From Branchinecta lynchi (taxonomy: Eukaryota > Arthropoda > Branchiopoda > Anostraca > Branchinectidae): a stretch of DNA of 64,000 nt. How positions within the stretch are numbered: position 1 is the first letter of the stretch; each line of letters opens with the position of its first letter. Of the stretch, positions 22,349 to 34,100 are shown piece after piece. Made by a program: the position numbers and the translations under genes. Below the pieces are notes generated by a model. The model had not been told where the DNA came from. It saw only the letters and a program-made list of their open reading frames with translations, and ran no database searches. The stretch is taken from the NCBI GenBank assembly GCA_023053575.1, contig JAKZAP010000019.1, positions 434,001-498,000 of the forward strand, given 5' to 3'.

Positions 22349-24609
22349 CAAGAGCTACGAGCTCATATGGCACTTGTACGAGTAGGCTGTACAAGAAAGT
22401 AGATGAGAACGTCACAAAATACACCCGCCATCCAAAAATGCGGTTCGGAAATAGAAATAGGATATTTATTTTCACTCATTTCTGAGCTCCGGCATCGTCT
22501 CGATTGTCTTTAGCAAATGCACATGACTGTTCAAACTTTCATCCCAATAAATCCATTTGTTTGATCCCTAGACGTGCTACACGATTTCCGGTACTCACTC
22601 TATCTCCACCTACCGTGGCCGAATCTGGTTCGGAATAAAATAAAATCGACCACCTAAAGCATCTTCTTTTATACCATCTATCAAGTTTCACTCGAATCTG
22701 AGCATTTTTGGAAAGTTCCGGTACCCCCCCCCCCTCCCACCAACGTTGTCGGAGCCGGTTCGGGCCCAATCTCTTAATTCCCTGTTCCTGTCCATCAAGT
22801 TTTACTGAAATTGGAGCATAGCCTATCTGCAAGTTTCCAGTACCCCCCCTACCTTGGCCGAATCCGGCCCGGACGCCAAATAACAAATCTAGGCCGCATA
22901 AACTCGGCACTGTCGAATTTGCATCTCATTCGGTCCATCCGTTTGGTTTTTGTGCATGTCGAAAGTTCCCCCACCCCCAATTCCCGTAATCGCGGTCGCA
23001 TATGGTTCGAACGCATGTTTTACATGTCGAGGCCATCGATTCGTATCACCCATGAAGTTTCACTCGAATCAGACCACTCGTTTGCAATTTATAGAAGTCA
23101 ATTTCCATATTTCTCTTCTCTTGCTCCCCAAAAAATGCTCGGATCTAGGAACGGAAGTTTCCGGGGGTATGTTGTGTCAGGTTCTTAAGTCAAGATAATT
23201 CGGGTCGCTAATATGCCTGCAAAGTTTCGTTGTCGTTTTACATCTGGAACTATTCTAACTCACGACTACCGGAATTCCAGGAAACCCCCTCCAACTCCCC
23301 CCACAGAGCCCCAAAACCATCTGGCTCCGTCAATTTCATCTAGGCCTAATGCTTGTTCCATCCATTAAGTTTCGTCCCAATCCCTCTACTTTTAGAGTTT
23401 CTTGAGTTTTCCACCCCCCACCCCCCCATCCACACAGGTTTTGGACCCGACCCAGACGTGACACTGAACGTCCGAGGCGATAGCTCACCAGACAAGTTTC
23501 ATTCAAATCCGAACACCCGTTCAAAAGTTATGCACGCCACTAGATTCCGGACTCCCCATCCACCCACTCCACCCACGATGGTCGGGTCGGGGAAACGGCT
23601 GTTCTCAAGTCAATCTATTCGGATCCCTGACATACCTGCCAAGTTTCATCGCCCTAGGACATCAGGAAGTATGCCGAACTCGCGGGATCGCTAGAAATCC
23701 GGACCCCCACTCCAACTCCCCCACAGTGCCCTGATCCGGTCCGGTTATGTCAATGACGTGTCTAGGACTTGTGCTTGTTTTTCCCACCAAGTTTCATCCC
23801 GATCCCTCCACTCTAAGCGTTTCTCAAAATTTCCGGTTCCCTCCTCCAACTCCCCCCAGTGTCATCGGATCCGGCCCGGATTTAAAGCGAGACGTCTGAG
23901 ACAGGAGGTCATCCTAAATATCAACTTTTATCAAGATCCGATCACCCGTTCGCAAGCTAAAAATACCTCAAATTTTGGCTTCACCCTCCCTCACTCCCCC
24001 CCCCCAGAAGGTCGAATCGGGGAATTGACGATGCCTGTCAATTTCCATCGTCCCAGCACATCAGGAAGCACGGAACTCGCGGGATCACTACAAATTCGGA
24101 CTTCTCCCCCCCCCCCAACTCCCCTAAAGTGAGCGGATCCGTTCCGGTTATATCAGTCACGTATCTAGGACTTTTGCTTGTACTTTCCACCAAGTTTCAT
24201 CCGGATCCCTCCACTCTAAGTGTTTTCCAAGATTTCCGGTTTCCCCCTCCAACTCCCCCCAATGTCACCGGATCCGGTCTGGATTTAAAATGGAGGGTCT
24301 TAGACAGGAAGTTCTTCCATGTATCAAATTTCATTAAGATCCGATCACCCGTTCGGAAGCTAAAAATATCTCAGTTTTCCTATTTTTTCCGGATTCCCCC
24401 TCCCTCCACTCCCCTCCAGATGGTCGGATCGGGGAAGCGACCATTTCTAATTTAATCTGGTCCAGTTCCTGATATGCCTGCCAAGTTGCATCGTCCTAGC
24501 TTATCTGGAAGTGCCCGAACTAGCAAAACCGGGACCGACAGACCGACAGACCGACTGACAGACAGATTTACAATCGCTATATGGCACTTGAGTAAGCTCA
24601 AGTGCCATA
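22349..24609. mobile_element. minisatellite element A, copy 1 (MIPEP intron 2)
   Basis: Starts CAAGAGCTACGAGCTCATAT then GGCACTTG, and ends with a hairpin TATGGCACTTGAGTAAGCTC / AAGTGCCATA. The core consists of pyrimidine-rich repeats (AAGTTTCATCCCGATCCCTC and CTCCAACTCCCCC), with a higher-order period near 400 bases made of three subunits. A CCGACAGACCGACAGACCGA run precedes the hairpin. The architecture is the same as element B, with unrelated sequence. Confidence 0.7.
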
Positions 24610-24616
24610 AAAACAT

Positions 24617-25077
24617 AGTTGCGTTTTTGCAGATATGATGGTATCTATTACCGCGGTAACTGGATCTGCAATTAGTCGTTTTTGCAGTTACCGTTGTATC
24701 TGACACTACGATTGCTCTGCAAAAACGACAAGTGCCGAAATTTCACGTTTCCAAGTCATCCCAAAAGTAAAACTGATATTCAGTCACATCACTAAGTGCC
24801 AAACTTCTTTCAAACCAATTTAAAATCCTAGGCTCAATTGTTGGTGATGATGAAAGTGAGATGACTTTTTCAGATACCTCGATCAGTTACCACGGTCGGA
24901 CCGTGGTATCTGAATATACGATACCACCATTTACCACTGAATTTCAGATACCACGATAACTTCAAAAATACCTTTCGACCGTGGTATCAGGTACCACGGT
25001 AACTGCAAAAACGACTTTAGACCGTGGTATCAGATACCGTGTTATCAGATACCATGGTATCTGCAAAAAACGCAACT
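24617..25077. mobile_element. palindrome-reiterated MITE, copy 3 (longest)
   Basis: The ends are AGTTGCGTTTTTGCAGAT and its complement CTGCAAAAAACGCAACT, with 3-base flanks CAT on both sides (24614-24616 and 25078-25080). At 461 bases it holds the fullest array of GATACCACGGTAAC / GACCGTGGTATC units. It ends 47 bases from the MIPEP exon 2 donor. Confidence 0.85.
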
Positions 25078-25124
25078 CATAACTACTGGAGTACGACGAA
25101 CATGTCTAATGTAGGCCTACCAAC

Positions 25125-25387
25125 CTTTCAACCAGGGCATTAATGCTGATACACGCGTCTTCTGCCGCTTCTGCAAATTTCCTGTCGGGATGTGCGATAC
25201 GAACGAACTCAGCCAGATCTGCCAATCGGCAAAGCGTGTCGGATAATTCGTCAAAGATTTCAACCATTCGCCTTCTCCTATCAGGGGATACTGACTCATC
25301 CACTAGTCTGTTGCTATCAGCGATGCATCGTTCTTGTAAGATATGGAATCCTTCCGGTGTGCTCAGCTCCGGAACGCGAAAAAGACC
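25125..25387 (-). CDS. MIPEP: MIPEP coding exon 2
   Basis: Encodes residues 45 to about 132 of the assembled protein. It opens with GLFRVPEL and contains FDELSDTLCRLADLAEFVRIAHPD, split here as FDELSDTLCRLADLAEF and VRIAHPD, a highly characteristic N-terminal block of mitochondrial intermediate peptidase. The acceptor is a pyrimidine-rich tract ending TTTTTCAG, in phase 0. Two GT donors lie close together at the 3' end. I chose AAAG|GTTGGT because only that phase joins to exon 3 as ALVER-LNTNVPLY, matching the family. A MITE (24617-25077) ends 47 bases inside the following intron. Confidence 0.95.
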
Positions 25388-27102
25388 CTGAAAAAGGATA
25401 GGTATGGGGTATAACGCACGTAGCGGGTCCAAAACGCATTCCTGCTTGATCGACTGCGGTACAACCACCATCATGAGACGGGGACGTCTTCAACAACCAG
25501 GATAGCTCAGACACGTCCAGCGCATGGCCGATGACCGACTGCCGAAAACCGCCATCGAAGGTCGAATACAGGGTTCTCATCAACGTGCCCCCCCCCCCCC
25601 CTAACCGCTGGAAGGACAACAGTAAAGGCAGGACATCCATGCATTTGCGAGGGAGAGAGGCCCCGAGACAGCCGCCACAAGTCCAAGAAAAACATCGGCA
25701 GGTGAAAGTTTGGAAATCGCATCGTGGAGCCGTGAAACCAAATTCCGTCCCAATTCGTTGCCAGCCCATCAGTCAAAAGTGCACTTATATGAACATGCTG
25801 GAACCGAGTGTGTTGAGAATTTCCTTACAGTTTTGTAAAGGCTTACTTAATATGTCAAGTAGCCTAAGTAAGTCATTTCGCTCAAAGTGAGGCTAGAGCT
25901 TAATACCGATAAAAAGCAAATTTTGTGAGTGTCGCATACCGGTTTTGGAGTCGAAGGACCACCAAGAAAGCAAAGCAGTGCGCAAAGAAATGGAAGGTCC
26001 TTCAGAGGAATTTCACGATTCGGCATTATTTTATTCATGTTGTTTACTGAAAACAAACTGTGGTAAGATTTGACTCGCGTCGGTGAGCTTTCGGATCTGA
26101 TAAAAAAAAAATCGCTCTTTCCAGATGGTCGCAACGAGACGGAAACATTCCAGAATTGGGTGGAACAATTTCTTATTCAAAAAATCAGACCAAATGGAAC
26201 GTCCCTTAAAGCACAAGTCGCAGTAGGTACATTTATGTCCCAATATCGGAACACAACTGCAGAAATCAGCCTGTCACTCCATTAGTGTGGTTAAAAATGG
26301 TATAGGAAGTTCGAAAACGAGGGTCGACAGGTCAACGAAACTCTCGAGAAAAATCTTGGAAATGAAAATGGATGAAAGATCAGGAACGTAGAGTGAATCA
26401 GTAATATAGGCAAGTCGTAATACAGATTCTGGACCTACAATCACACGAAAAGCCCTGCCTCCATGCAATCTTTGGGCTAGTACGAAAATTCTCGAGCATC
26501 CATAAGAAAATTCTTGAGCATCCATATGATACTGTAGGCGACCCAATTAGTGAAGTCGTATAGCCACGCACAGTTGTCAGCACACAAATCTATCTCTATT
26601 CTCAAATGAGTGCTTCTCAGGTGTAATGCTGAATTCACACACAGTTGCGGGTCATTTAAGGCGATTTGCTGACATCTTGAACAGCACTTACTCTGGAGTG
26701 ATTGGTCGAAGAAAGCTATAAAGGGGAAAAGCCACAATAATATCAGCGGGAATGATCGCTCTATACTGACTCTAACAGGAAAAAGAATTGTATCTAATGT
26801 CTGTAATATGTTGTAGACTAAGTGTGTGTGGTAACTCCGGATAAGTTTTTCCAATCGCAAGCTCCTGCACCGGCCAACTATCTTTTGTATGTCTGCATTA
26901 ATACACTCCTATATATATAAGTATTAGGATTATCGGCTTATCGCAGGTCAGCATCCTATTTCCATAATGGAAAAATGACAAAGGCTTTTCTTTGCGGCAT
27001 GTGCAGGCCACACTAGCTTAAGTTAACATTTTTTCTGTCAAGATTACTCGTTCCTTGTGACAAACTGATGGGTAACGAGGGTGACATGAACACAAATCTT
27101 AC
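25388..27102. other. MIPEP intron 1, unassigned
   Basis: A run of 14 C at about 25588-25601 and a short direct repeat (AAAATTCTCGAGCATCCATA / AAAATTCTTGAGCATCCATA near 26485-26525). No element recognised. Confidence 0.5.
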
Positions 27103-27234
27103 CTGCTTAGCTTTCCTGAACCCTGACAGGGTCACCGGTTTGGAGTTGAAGACAGCTGCCAAATTTTGAGACTTCCCTGTCAGGTAGCCCAGTTGTTTAG
27201 TGAAATTCACAAAGTTTTTTTGGCTAAACTTCAT
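27103..27234 (-). CDS. MIPEP: MIPEP coding exon 1 (mitochondrial presequence)
   Basis: First coding exon of mitochondrial intermediate peptidase, an M3-family metallopeptidase of the mitochondrial matrix that removes an octapeptide from proteins already cut by MPP. The exon starts at an ATG (27234-27232) and encodes 44 residues rich in K, N, Q and hydroxylated residues with almost no acid, as expected of a matrix-targeting presequence. It contains AAVFNSKP, which resembles the segment just before the conserved GLF-VPEL block in animal homologues. The donor is CAG|GTAAGA in phase 0, and splicing to the next exon gives ...KAKQ-GLFRVPEL. The start is inferred from this splice fit. A non-coding 5' exon upstream is possible and was not identified. 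Confidence 0.85.
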
Positions 27235-27654
27235 ATTTTGTAATCTCGTCTGGTCCTAGGAGAGGTCCACAGCACACTCTTGCTGTCACTATTTAAGCCT
27301 GCCGTTATGAGTGAAGCTTGACACTGCTTACTTTTCGTTCACTGGAACTAAAAGATAAACTGTAGAAAACAGGATTCTCTTTGAGAGTTTGTAACTTAGT
27401 TTTTAGATGATTTCAAAGTTAAGATGGACAAGAAATGGTCGTCAAAAGCCTGGAAGTACGAATGGGATGCAGTGGAGTCAGCAACCAGACATTAGCTGTC
27501 TACAAACTAATTAGAAAATCCAACCAAAAAATCACCACACCACCAGCGACTCTACAGGAGCATTGGCACCTTTGTCGCTGGACAATGTGATTTAAGGTAA
27601 TTTAAGGTAACTTCAATGAAGTGTATTATACGCTTCCTCTAACAAAGCACATGA

Positions 27655-27900
27655 ATATTCTTTCTGTCCAAGCTGACTGTGAATGGTATCTGATGGCGCT
27701 AAATGGATAGAACAGCTGAACACCAGTAATTACAGGTTTGTTTCCTTCCTCGACGTTGACCCAGAAAATTGACAGCCTGACGAGGACCCTTGCAAAGAAG
27801 GTCCGAAATATCGCTGATGAAGAATCGTAGCTGACGTATATCGGTTATAAACATTGTTTGATTATATGTTTTAAAGTCAGCTTGGGCTCAAAGAATATTC
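27655..27900. mobile_element. foldback element upstream of MIPEP
   Basis: Inverted ends GAATATTCTTTCTGTCCAAG and GTCAGCTTGGGCTCAAAGAATATTC (given as CTTGGGCTCAAAGAATATTC). The central part has the family's AAGAAGGTCCGAAATATCG block. It lies about 420 bases upstream of the MIPEP ATG, between MIPEP and the palindrome at 27917-28262. Confidence 0.65.
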
Positions 27901-27916
27901 AACAGCTGAGGTTTGC

Positions 27917-28262
27917 TTGCAACGTCCAAGCAGTCTGGACCACATTCTCCTCCTGCAGCAAGGAGATTGGCCAAGTAAAGTAAAGCAATCATACTCCATC
28001 ATAGAGGATTCTCTGGAAAGAGACTCTCCATTGCAAAGGATTCTGCTGTCTGGAGACTCTTCACTGCAAAGGATGCACCGGGCCGGAGAACCTCTCAGAA
28101 AATGGAGCACACCCTTGTAACTACTGAGACATACTCCGGCCCAGTGAATGTTTTGAAATGGCGGGTCTCCGGCCAGCAGAATCGTTCTAGATGGAGTACA
28201 GTGGTTTTTCTTGGCATGCTGCAGGAGGAGAATGTGGTCCCAGCAGTGGCCCAAAGCACTCA
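27917..28262. repeat. 345-bp palindromic repeat upstream of MIPEP
   Basis: A perfect 24-base inverted pair (27937-27960 and 28217-28240, core CACATTCTCCTCCTGCAGCA) is extended on both sides by weaker complementarity, including TACTCCATC and ATTCTGCTG blocks. No frame beyond palindrome-driven ones. Possibly a foldback transposon. Confidence 0.7.
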
Positions 28263-28269
28263 CACAGGG

Positions 28270-29684
28270 GTGGGTGAGACACTTCATTTCAACAACTATT
28301 CTGGATCACAGTATACGACTTGCACATACAGAAAAAAATGAAATGTTGCTACTTCGCGGCAACAGTGCGCATTTCCAGCCAAAAAAAAATAGAACAACTG
28401 CAAAACTAACTGCAATGCATCAGTTGAAATTATTTTTGTAAATAAAAATTTGTTAACACATAAATTCATAACCTCAGCTTTTCATTTCAGCTTTTGCTAA
28501 AGAGAAAAGCTTCTAACGAAAGCTTTAATCTGCCTTTGTCTGGCAAGATTAGTTACTTAGCCTACCATATAAATACTAGCGTTCAAGATGTTTCAAATCT
28601 AAAAAATTCCAAGCCTAAAATAACCAAAGAAATGACACATCATCTTCTAAACAGAGAATACTACAAAATGCGCCACAGGCCAAATTTGTGAAACGACGAG
28701 AGACAGAGCGTCTTTTTGCAATCCCAATGAAAAGTGAAGGATAGCTATCAAATCACAAATCTGTCTGTCGAAAAAGAGACAAAATTGTGGACATTGAAAA
28801 TAAAGTATATTTGTTACAAATTTATAGAACAAAAAAAATATTTCTGCATCAAAGATACGCTTACTCAGAAACAAAATGAGGAAAACAGGTTTGCTAGTAG
28901 CCTACATTTAAAAAAAATAAAATGGGATTTACGGACGTAACAAACTTTTGGTCTTCACCGAACAGGAGTTTACACATTCAGACTTGACTTTTTATGTTTA
29001 AAAAGATGCTGTTTTGCAGACTCGACTTCAGCTGCATTTTTGTATTTGTAGTTTCACTGTAGGTAGTTCTGATGTAGCCTAGCCTACAATTTGTTTAATT
29101 GCAAAAGTAGTGTTTACGATTTTATTTGTCCATTCGACAAACTGCAATTTCAACTAGAACAAATTACGTCAAACTACATCCAAAAGACACCAGCCAGAAG
29201 CTTTCACCCTCTGCCCACTGCAAGAAAATCCACTGGATAGACTGCACTGGGTAAAATTACAGTAACTGAGCACAGAACTGTTCTTCTAGCCACAGCCAAC
29301 ACCTGCCAACCTCAAAGTTAAGCCCTAGCAGGCCTAGGCTTGCCAAGCCTAGCCAAAGTGAATACAAACAACCCCCAAAAAATCAGTGATAACAAATGAA
29401 TGGTATCCTCACCTCATTCGTTTTGTAATATCTTGAATAACTTTTGCTTGCCAATTTGGTAACGTAATATAAATTACACACAGCTTTCAATCAGTGACCG
29501 AGCAGAAACCATGTCAGAACAATTTTTCAAAAACTTGGCCGTCAAAAAGAGACTTGTGAAAGCGGCCTCTACCTACTAGTCGGTTTAATCGACAGTTTGA
29601 CCACGAGATAACTCTGTGAGGTGATTATCGGTAAATCGGATAGAAAATTGCAGGGATAAAAAAGACAGAAGCATAATATAACTG
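28270..29684. other. MIPEP-Dr1 intergenic DNA before the LINE
   Basis: A/T-rich, with no supported feature. Promoters and 5' UTR exons of MIPEP and Dr1 may lie here or between the LINE and 36392, but I see no diagnostic site. Confidence 0.45.
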
Positions 29685-29907
29685 GGGGAAGAAAAGACGA
29701 TTGGTCGGAGTTGGCTGCCTTTTCCTGGATAATGATGATTTTTCATCTTTAGACGTGATAATCGCAAGTCATTTTGAGTGTATTTGTATTTTAAAAACAT
29801 TTTGACAAATTGTCTTTCAGACAAGAATCATTTTGTATTGTGTGTGTGCATTTTAGGGTGTTTTTTATAGATAGGTTTTTTGGTGTTTTTTATTATTTTT
29901 TGGGGGG

Positions 29908-31197
29908 ATGGGAGACCCATTACCCCCTCACCTGACTCAGCATCAGTGCTCAGTAAAGTGCCTTGACCCGTGTTTAGTTGCACAGAATAACATGACTGGA
30001 ACTGACCAAACTGTTCGACTTTTAGCTAAAGGTTTTGCCCATGGAAGTGAAGTTGCTGTACCTCGATCAGCAAGAGGGCTGATAGGGAAACTTTTGACAA
30101 AAGAATTTACTACCCATGAGTGCAGAGGTAAGTACGGAGAGATCAGCCAACGCCCTGGCCCTGGAGGTAGTGTTGAAATTGTAGCAAATAGTCAACAGAT
30201 TGCAAACAAAATCATAGCCCTAGGAGATGTTAAGGTGGAAAATATTAGGCTAGTATTTGAAAAGCGGTCTTCGTTAGGTAACAGTAGTCAGGTAAGGAAT
30301 AGGAAAGGAATAGTATTTATCCCCAAGGGATTTGCAGAGAAAGAGGAGGTGAAAAGTGAGATAGAAAGTGCACCAGATGTGGCTGGAATCAGTTTCATGG
30401 AAAAGAAAGATCCTGGACTTGAGAGCAATGAGAGTGTCTTCAGAGTGATCATTGATTACAGTGTTGATGTGTTTTTTCCAAGTAAAGTGTCAGTGTGGGG
30501 AGCTCTTTTCAGTGTGCGTCAATATGTCCCTCCAGCTTTGAGGTGCTACAAGTGCCAAAAGTTTGGCCATACCGCTTTGAACTGCTGGGCAGGAATGAGA
30601 TGTTTGCTATGCTCTGGCAAGCACAATTTCACCGAATGCCCAGAGAGGTCGAAGAAAGTGGATGATCAAGTTTTGATGTGTGCTAACTGCAAGGGCCCTC
30701 ACTCAGCTAATAGCAAACAGTGTCCTTTGTATTGTGAGCGGGCAGAAACTCTAAAAATAGTGTACACGAAAAATCTGTCATACAAGGAAGCATTGTGTCA
30801 GGTGACAAGAAAACCAACCCCACTGCCCTCAAGAGAAACTGGCATTGCAAGAGGGTCTAGTCAGAGAACTCATGAAAATGACAATACATCAGACATGCTG
30901 CCAGGTCAACCAGATAGGCTAGAAAAACTAGAGAAGTGCCTGACCTCAGTTACAGCCCTCCTATCAACCATGTGTCAGGTTATGATGGACTTGCTCCCAA
31001 GAACTTCAGAAAAGTCAGAGATCGTACAAAATGTCTCACGAGTGCTAAGAGAGGTAATAGATCTTGTGCCTATGACAGCAGAAAAATTGGACTCTCTCGA
31101 GCAAATGGAGCTTGATGTAACTGTAGGAAAGAGGACTCGCTCACCTGAAAAGGCAAATGCATTGAAGAAAGGGAGACATGCATCAGACAGAAAATGA
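29908..31197 (+). CDS. LINE ORF1, gag-like nucleic-acid binding protein
   Basis: A 429-residue protein expected to coat the element's RNA. Three zinc knuckles lie at about residues 213-286: CYKCQKFGHTALNC (CX2CX4HX4C), then CLLCSGKHNFTEC and CANCKGPHSANSKQC, the usual three-knuckle array of I/Jockey-group ORF1 proteins. Upstream lies a region resembling the divergent RRM-like part of these proteins. The C-terminal part is polar with a basic end. The start is an ATG shortly after a T/G-rich stretch, and the frame is uninterrupted. The stop overlaps the ORF2 start as ATGA. Confidence 0.93.
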   Translation: MGDPLPPHLTQHQCSVKCLDPCLVAQNNMTGTDQTVRLLAKGFAHGSEVAVPRSARGLIGKLLTKEFTTHECRGKYGEISQRPGPGGSVEIVANSQQIANKIIALGDVKVENIRLVFEKRSSLGNSSQVRNRKGIVFIPKGFAEKEEVKSEIESAPDVAGISFMEKKDPGLESNESVFRVIIDYSVDVFFPSKVSVWGALFSVRQYVPPALRCYKCQKFGHTALNCWAGMRCLLCSGKHNFTECPERSKKVDDQVLMCANCKGPHSANSKQCPLYCERAETLKIVYTKNLSYKEALCQVTRKPTPLPSRETGIARGSSQRTHENDNTSDMLPGQPDRLEKLEKCLTSVTALLSTMCQVMMDLLPRTSEKSEIVQNVSRVLREVIDLVPMTAEKLDSLEQMELDVTVGKRTRSPEKANALKKGRHASDRK

Positions 31198-34100
31198 AAT
31201 TCATCCAGCTAAATTCAAGAGGGTTAGGAAGAGCTAAAACAGCATTGATTAAAACGCTTATAGTTAGGGAAAAGCCTGATGTTCTACTCCTTCAGGAAAC
31301 TTTCCTGTCAAAAGACAAGGCTACTCCAAAATTTCCTGGTTTTATCCCAGTAAGATGGGATCGTGAAAGTGGTGCGGGTGGAGGACTCCTTACTCTTGTG
31401 AAAGAAAATATACCTTTTAAAATAATAAAAGTTCCTTTTTCCGGTAAAAATGAAGTAGGTGTTATTTCTGTGAAAATGGAAGATGGTACTTGGGTATCTA
31501 TAGTGAATTATTATAACCGTGCAACAGTGGATTTTGATTTGAGGCAGTTTAAAAGAGTTTTGGATCTGTGTGAAATAGATAAGTTTATAGGTGGTGATTT
31601 CAATCTGCACAACCCCATGTGGGACACTATCTCAAGGGGGGATCAGATTTCTACTGAATTCGTGGATTTTATTACAGACCCGGTGAATAACCTATGCCTA
31701 ATAACACCTTGTGACCTTGGAACAAGGCTGAATCCTTCAACTGGAAAATCCTCCACAATCGACCTCTCTCTTGTTTCATTTTCCATGGCTACTAACCACG
31801 AAGTTTATTTGTCGTCTGCAGTTGATTCAGATCACTTACCAGTTGTGATTGATTTCCAGTGCCATGTTGAGAACCAGGAGTATCAGAGATCTAAAATATG
31901 GAAATTTTATAGTGAAAAGTGGCCTAGCTGGCAAAGTGCTATCACTTCCAAAATGCAAGAATTACCAACAGACTCTTGCGTCGACCAATTAAATAGTGAT
32001 ATTACAAGGGTCCTCATACAGACAAGTGAGGAAGTATTCGGTTATTTCAAACCAATAAAGAAGAAATTGAACTCAATCCCTGGATGGAATGCTAAGTGTG
32101 AAAAAGCGTGGCTGGAAAAAAAGAAAGCTAGAAATAAATTTACAAGAAACCCTAGCATTGATAACAAAATTGAGATGAACCGGACCTCAGGGATCCTGAG
32201 AAGAACTATCCTACAGGAAACAAGAGAAGGGTGGACTAAACTTATTGAAGAGAAATTTACCCAGAAAACCTCTGTAAAAGACTTGTGGCGAAATTTTAAA
32301 GTTTATACAGGCCAAAAGAAAGCTCCAAAAATTCCAGTAGTGCTTAAACAAAATGGCGCAGAATATACAGCCACTGAGGACAAAATGAAGATTTTCCTAG
32401 ACACCCTTTCAAATCCATCAAATGGCTCTCCTAACCCTAATACTAATAATGAAAGCTTTGACCCAGGAATAGAAAAACACCCACCTATGAAAGTATTTAC
32501 AATGGAAGAGCTGGAGTATTCCCTGAGGAAGCTAAAGCCAGGAGCAACTGGTCCTGACCAAATTCACAACCTGATGCTAAAAAATCTACCAGTTGAGGGC
32601 AAGGTTGCTATATTAGAACTTTTTAACCGATCAATGAGAGAGAGTATTGTCCCCAAAGAGTGGAAACGGTCTTCCATCATTCCTATCCTTAAACATGGGA
32701 AGGATGAGGCAAACCCAGAATCATACAGGCCAATATCGCTAACATCGTGCCTATGTAAATTATTCGAGCATTTGATTAAGCTAAGAATCATCCCTCTAGT
32801 CACAAAAATTGCACAAAGAGAACAGTTTGGCTTCCTACCTAATCGCAGCACAACAGATTGCCTGGTCAGACTGGAAAATCAGATAAAGCAAGGATTTAGA
32901 AATGGGAAAGATACTTTTGCAGTATTTCTTGACATGAAATCTGCATTTGACCGAGTGGATGTGAATCTTCTGATGAAAAAAGTTAAAAAAAGTGGAATAC
33001 AGGTTGAAATTGTGAATTGGATAGCTAGTTTTTTGAAAAATCGGGAAGTTAGTGTGTGTGTTGGTGGATATAATACAAGTTTCAAAAGAAAGGAAGATGT
33101 GGGCCTTCCTCAAGGTGGAGTTTTAAGCCCTCTCCTGTTTGTGATTTATTGCAGTGACCTAGACCTGTCAACTGTTCTCGGCTGCAAGATGTATATCTAT
33201 GCAGATGATATTGCCCTTGCCGCAACAGGACGAGATCCTCACCTTTTGAAATCAGTTATGCAAAAAGCTCTAAATTGTGTACAACAGTGGTGCCTTGAAA
33301 ATAATATGTTACTTTCTCCAAATAAATCAGTAAGTGTGTTTTTTTCCAAGAAGAAGTCCCCTCCATTGTTATGTGTAAAGATATGGGGTAAAGTAATCCA
33401 AATTGAGGAATCATTTTGTTACCTAGGCCTAATTCTAGATAGTAAGATGACATGGTCTAAACACATAGATTATCTAGTAGGAAGCATTAAAAGTAGACTT
33501 AACTTAGTAAGTGCGATATGTTTGGGGAAAAGAGGTGCACCTTTTAAATGCATAAGTCAGTTGATAAAAGCTGTGATTGTAGGTAAGTTGGATTATGGAT
33601 GTTTTTTATATAGTGATGCTAGTCAGAAGTGCTTAAGTAAGTTAGATACAGCATTCCACACAGTTCTACGAAGAGCAATTGGTTGTCTGCGTTCTACCCC
33701 TATTCCAGCGATGCTGCTAGAACTAGGTTTAAGTACTCTTAGACTTAGACGTGAAAGTCTTTTAGTTAAGTATTTTGTTAGGAAGGCAAGTATAGAAGGG
33801 GATATTATAAAAGAAGAAATATTAGAAGGATATAATTCAGATATTAGGTTTAAAGATAGATCTACTCCAGGACTATATAGGTGTGTTAAGTTGATAACTA
33901 GTTTGAACACGGATATAACCCCTCTACAGGAGGTTGCATTTGATGATGGAACAGAGGTAAGGACAGCTGGGATAATGGATAATGTTCTTTTTCCCATCCC
34001 AGATCGTGGAGGTGACAACGGGCTGACGCCACTGACTCTTAAACTAGACTGGACCAGAGAGACTAATCATTTGCAAGAGTTTTTACGAATTTACACTGAC

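Noticed and set aside
22811..24455. Series of Pro/Ser-rich open frames of 80-125 residues on the plus strand
   Set aside because: They follow the polypyrimidine array of element A. Period and composition explain them and no splice or start context supports a gene.
25317..25890. Open frames on both strands around 25.3-25.9 kb
   Set aside because: They overlap MIPEP exon 2 in other frames or extend into intron 1 across a poly-C run. No conserved motif.
27877..28287. 136-residue minus-strand open frame
   Set aside because: It runs through the long palindrome, where both strands mirror each other. No family features.
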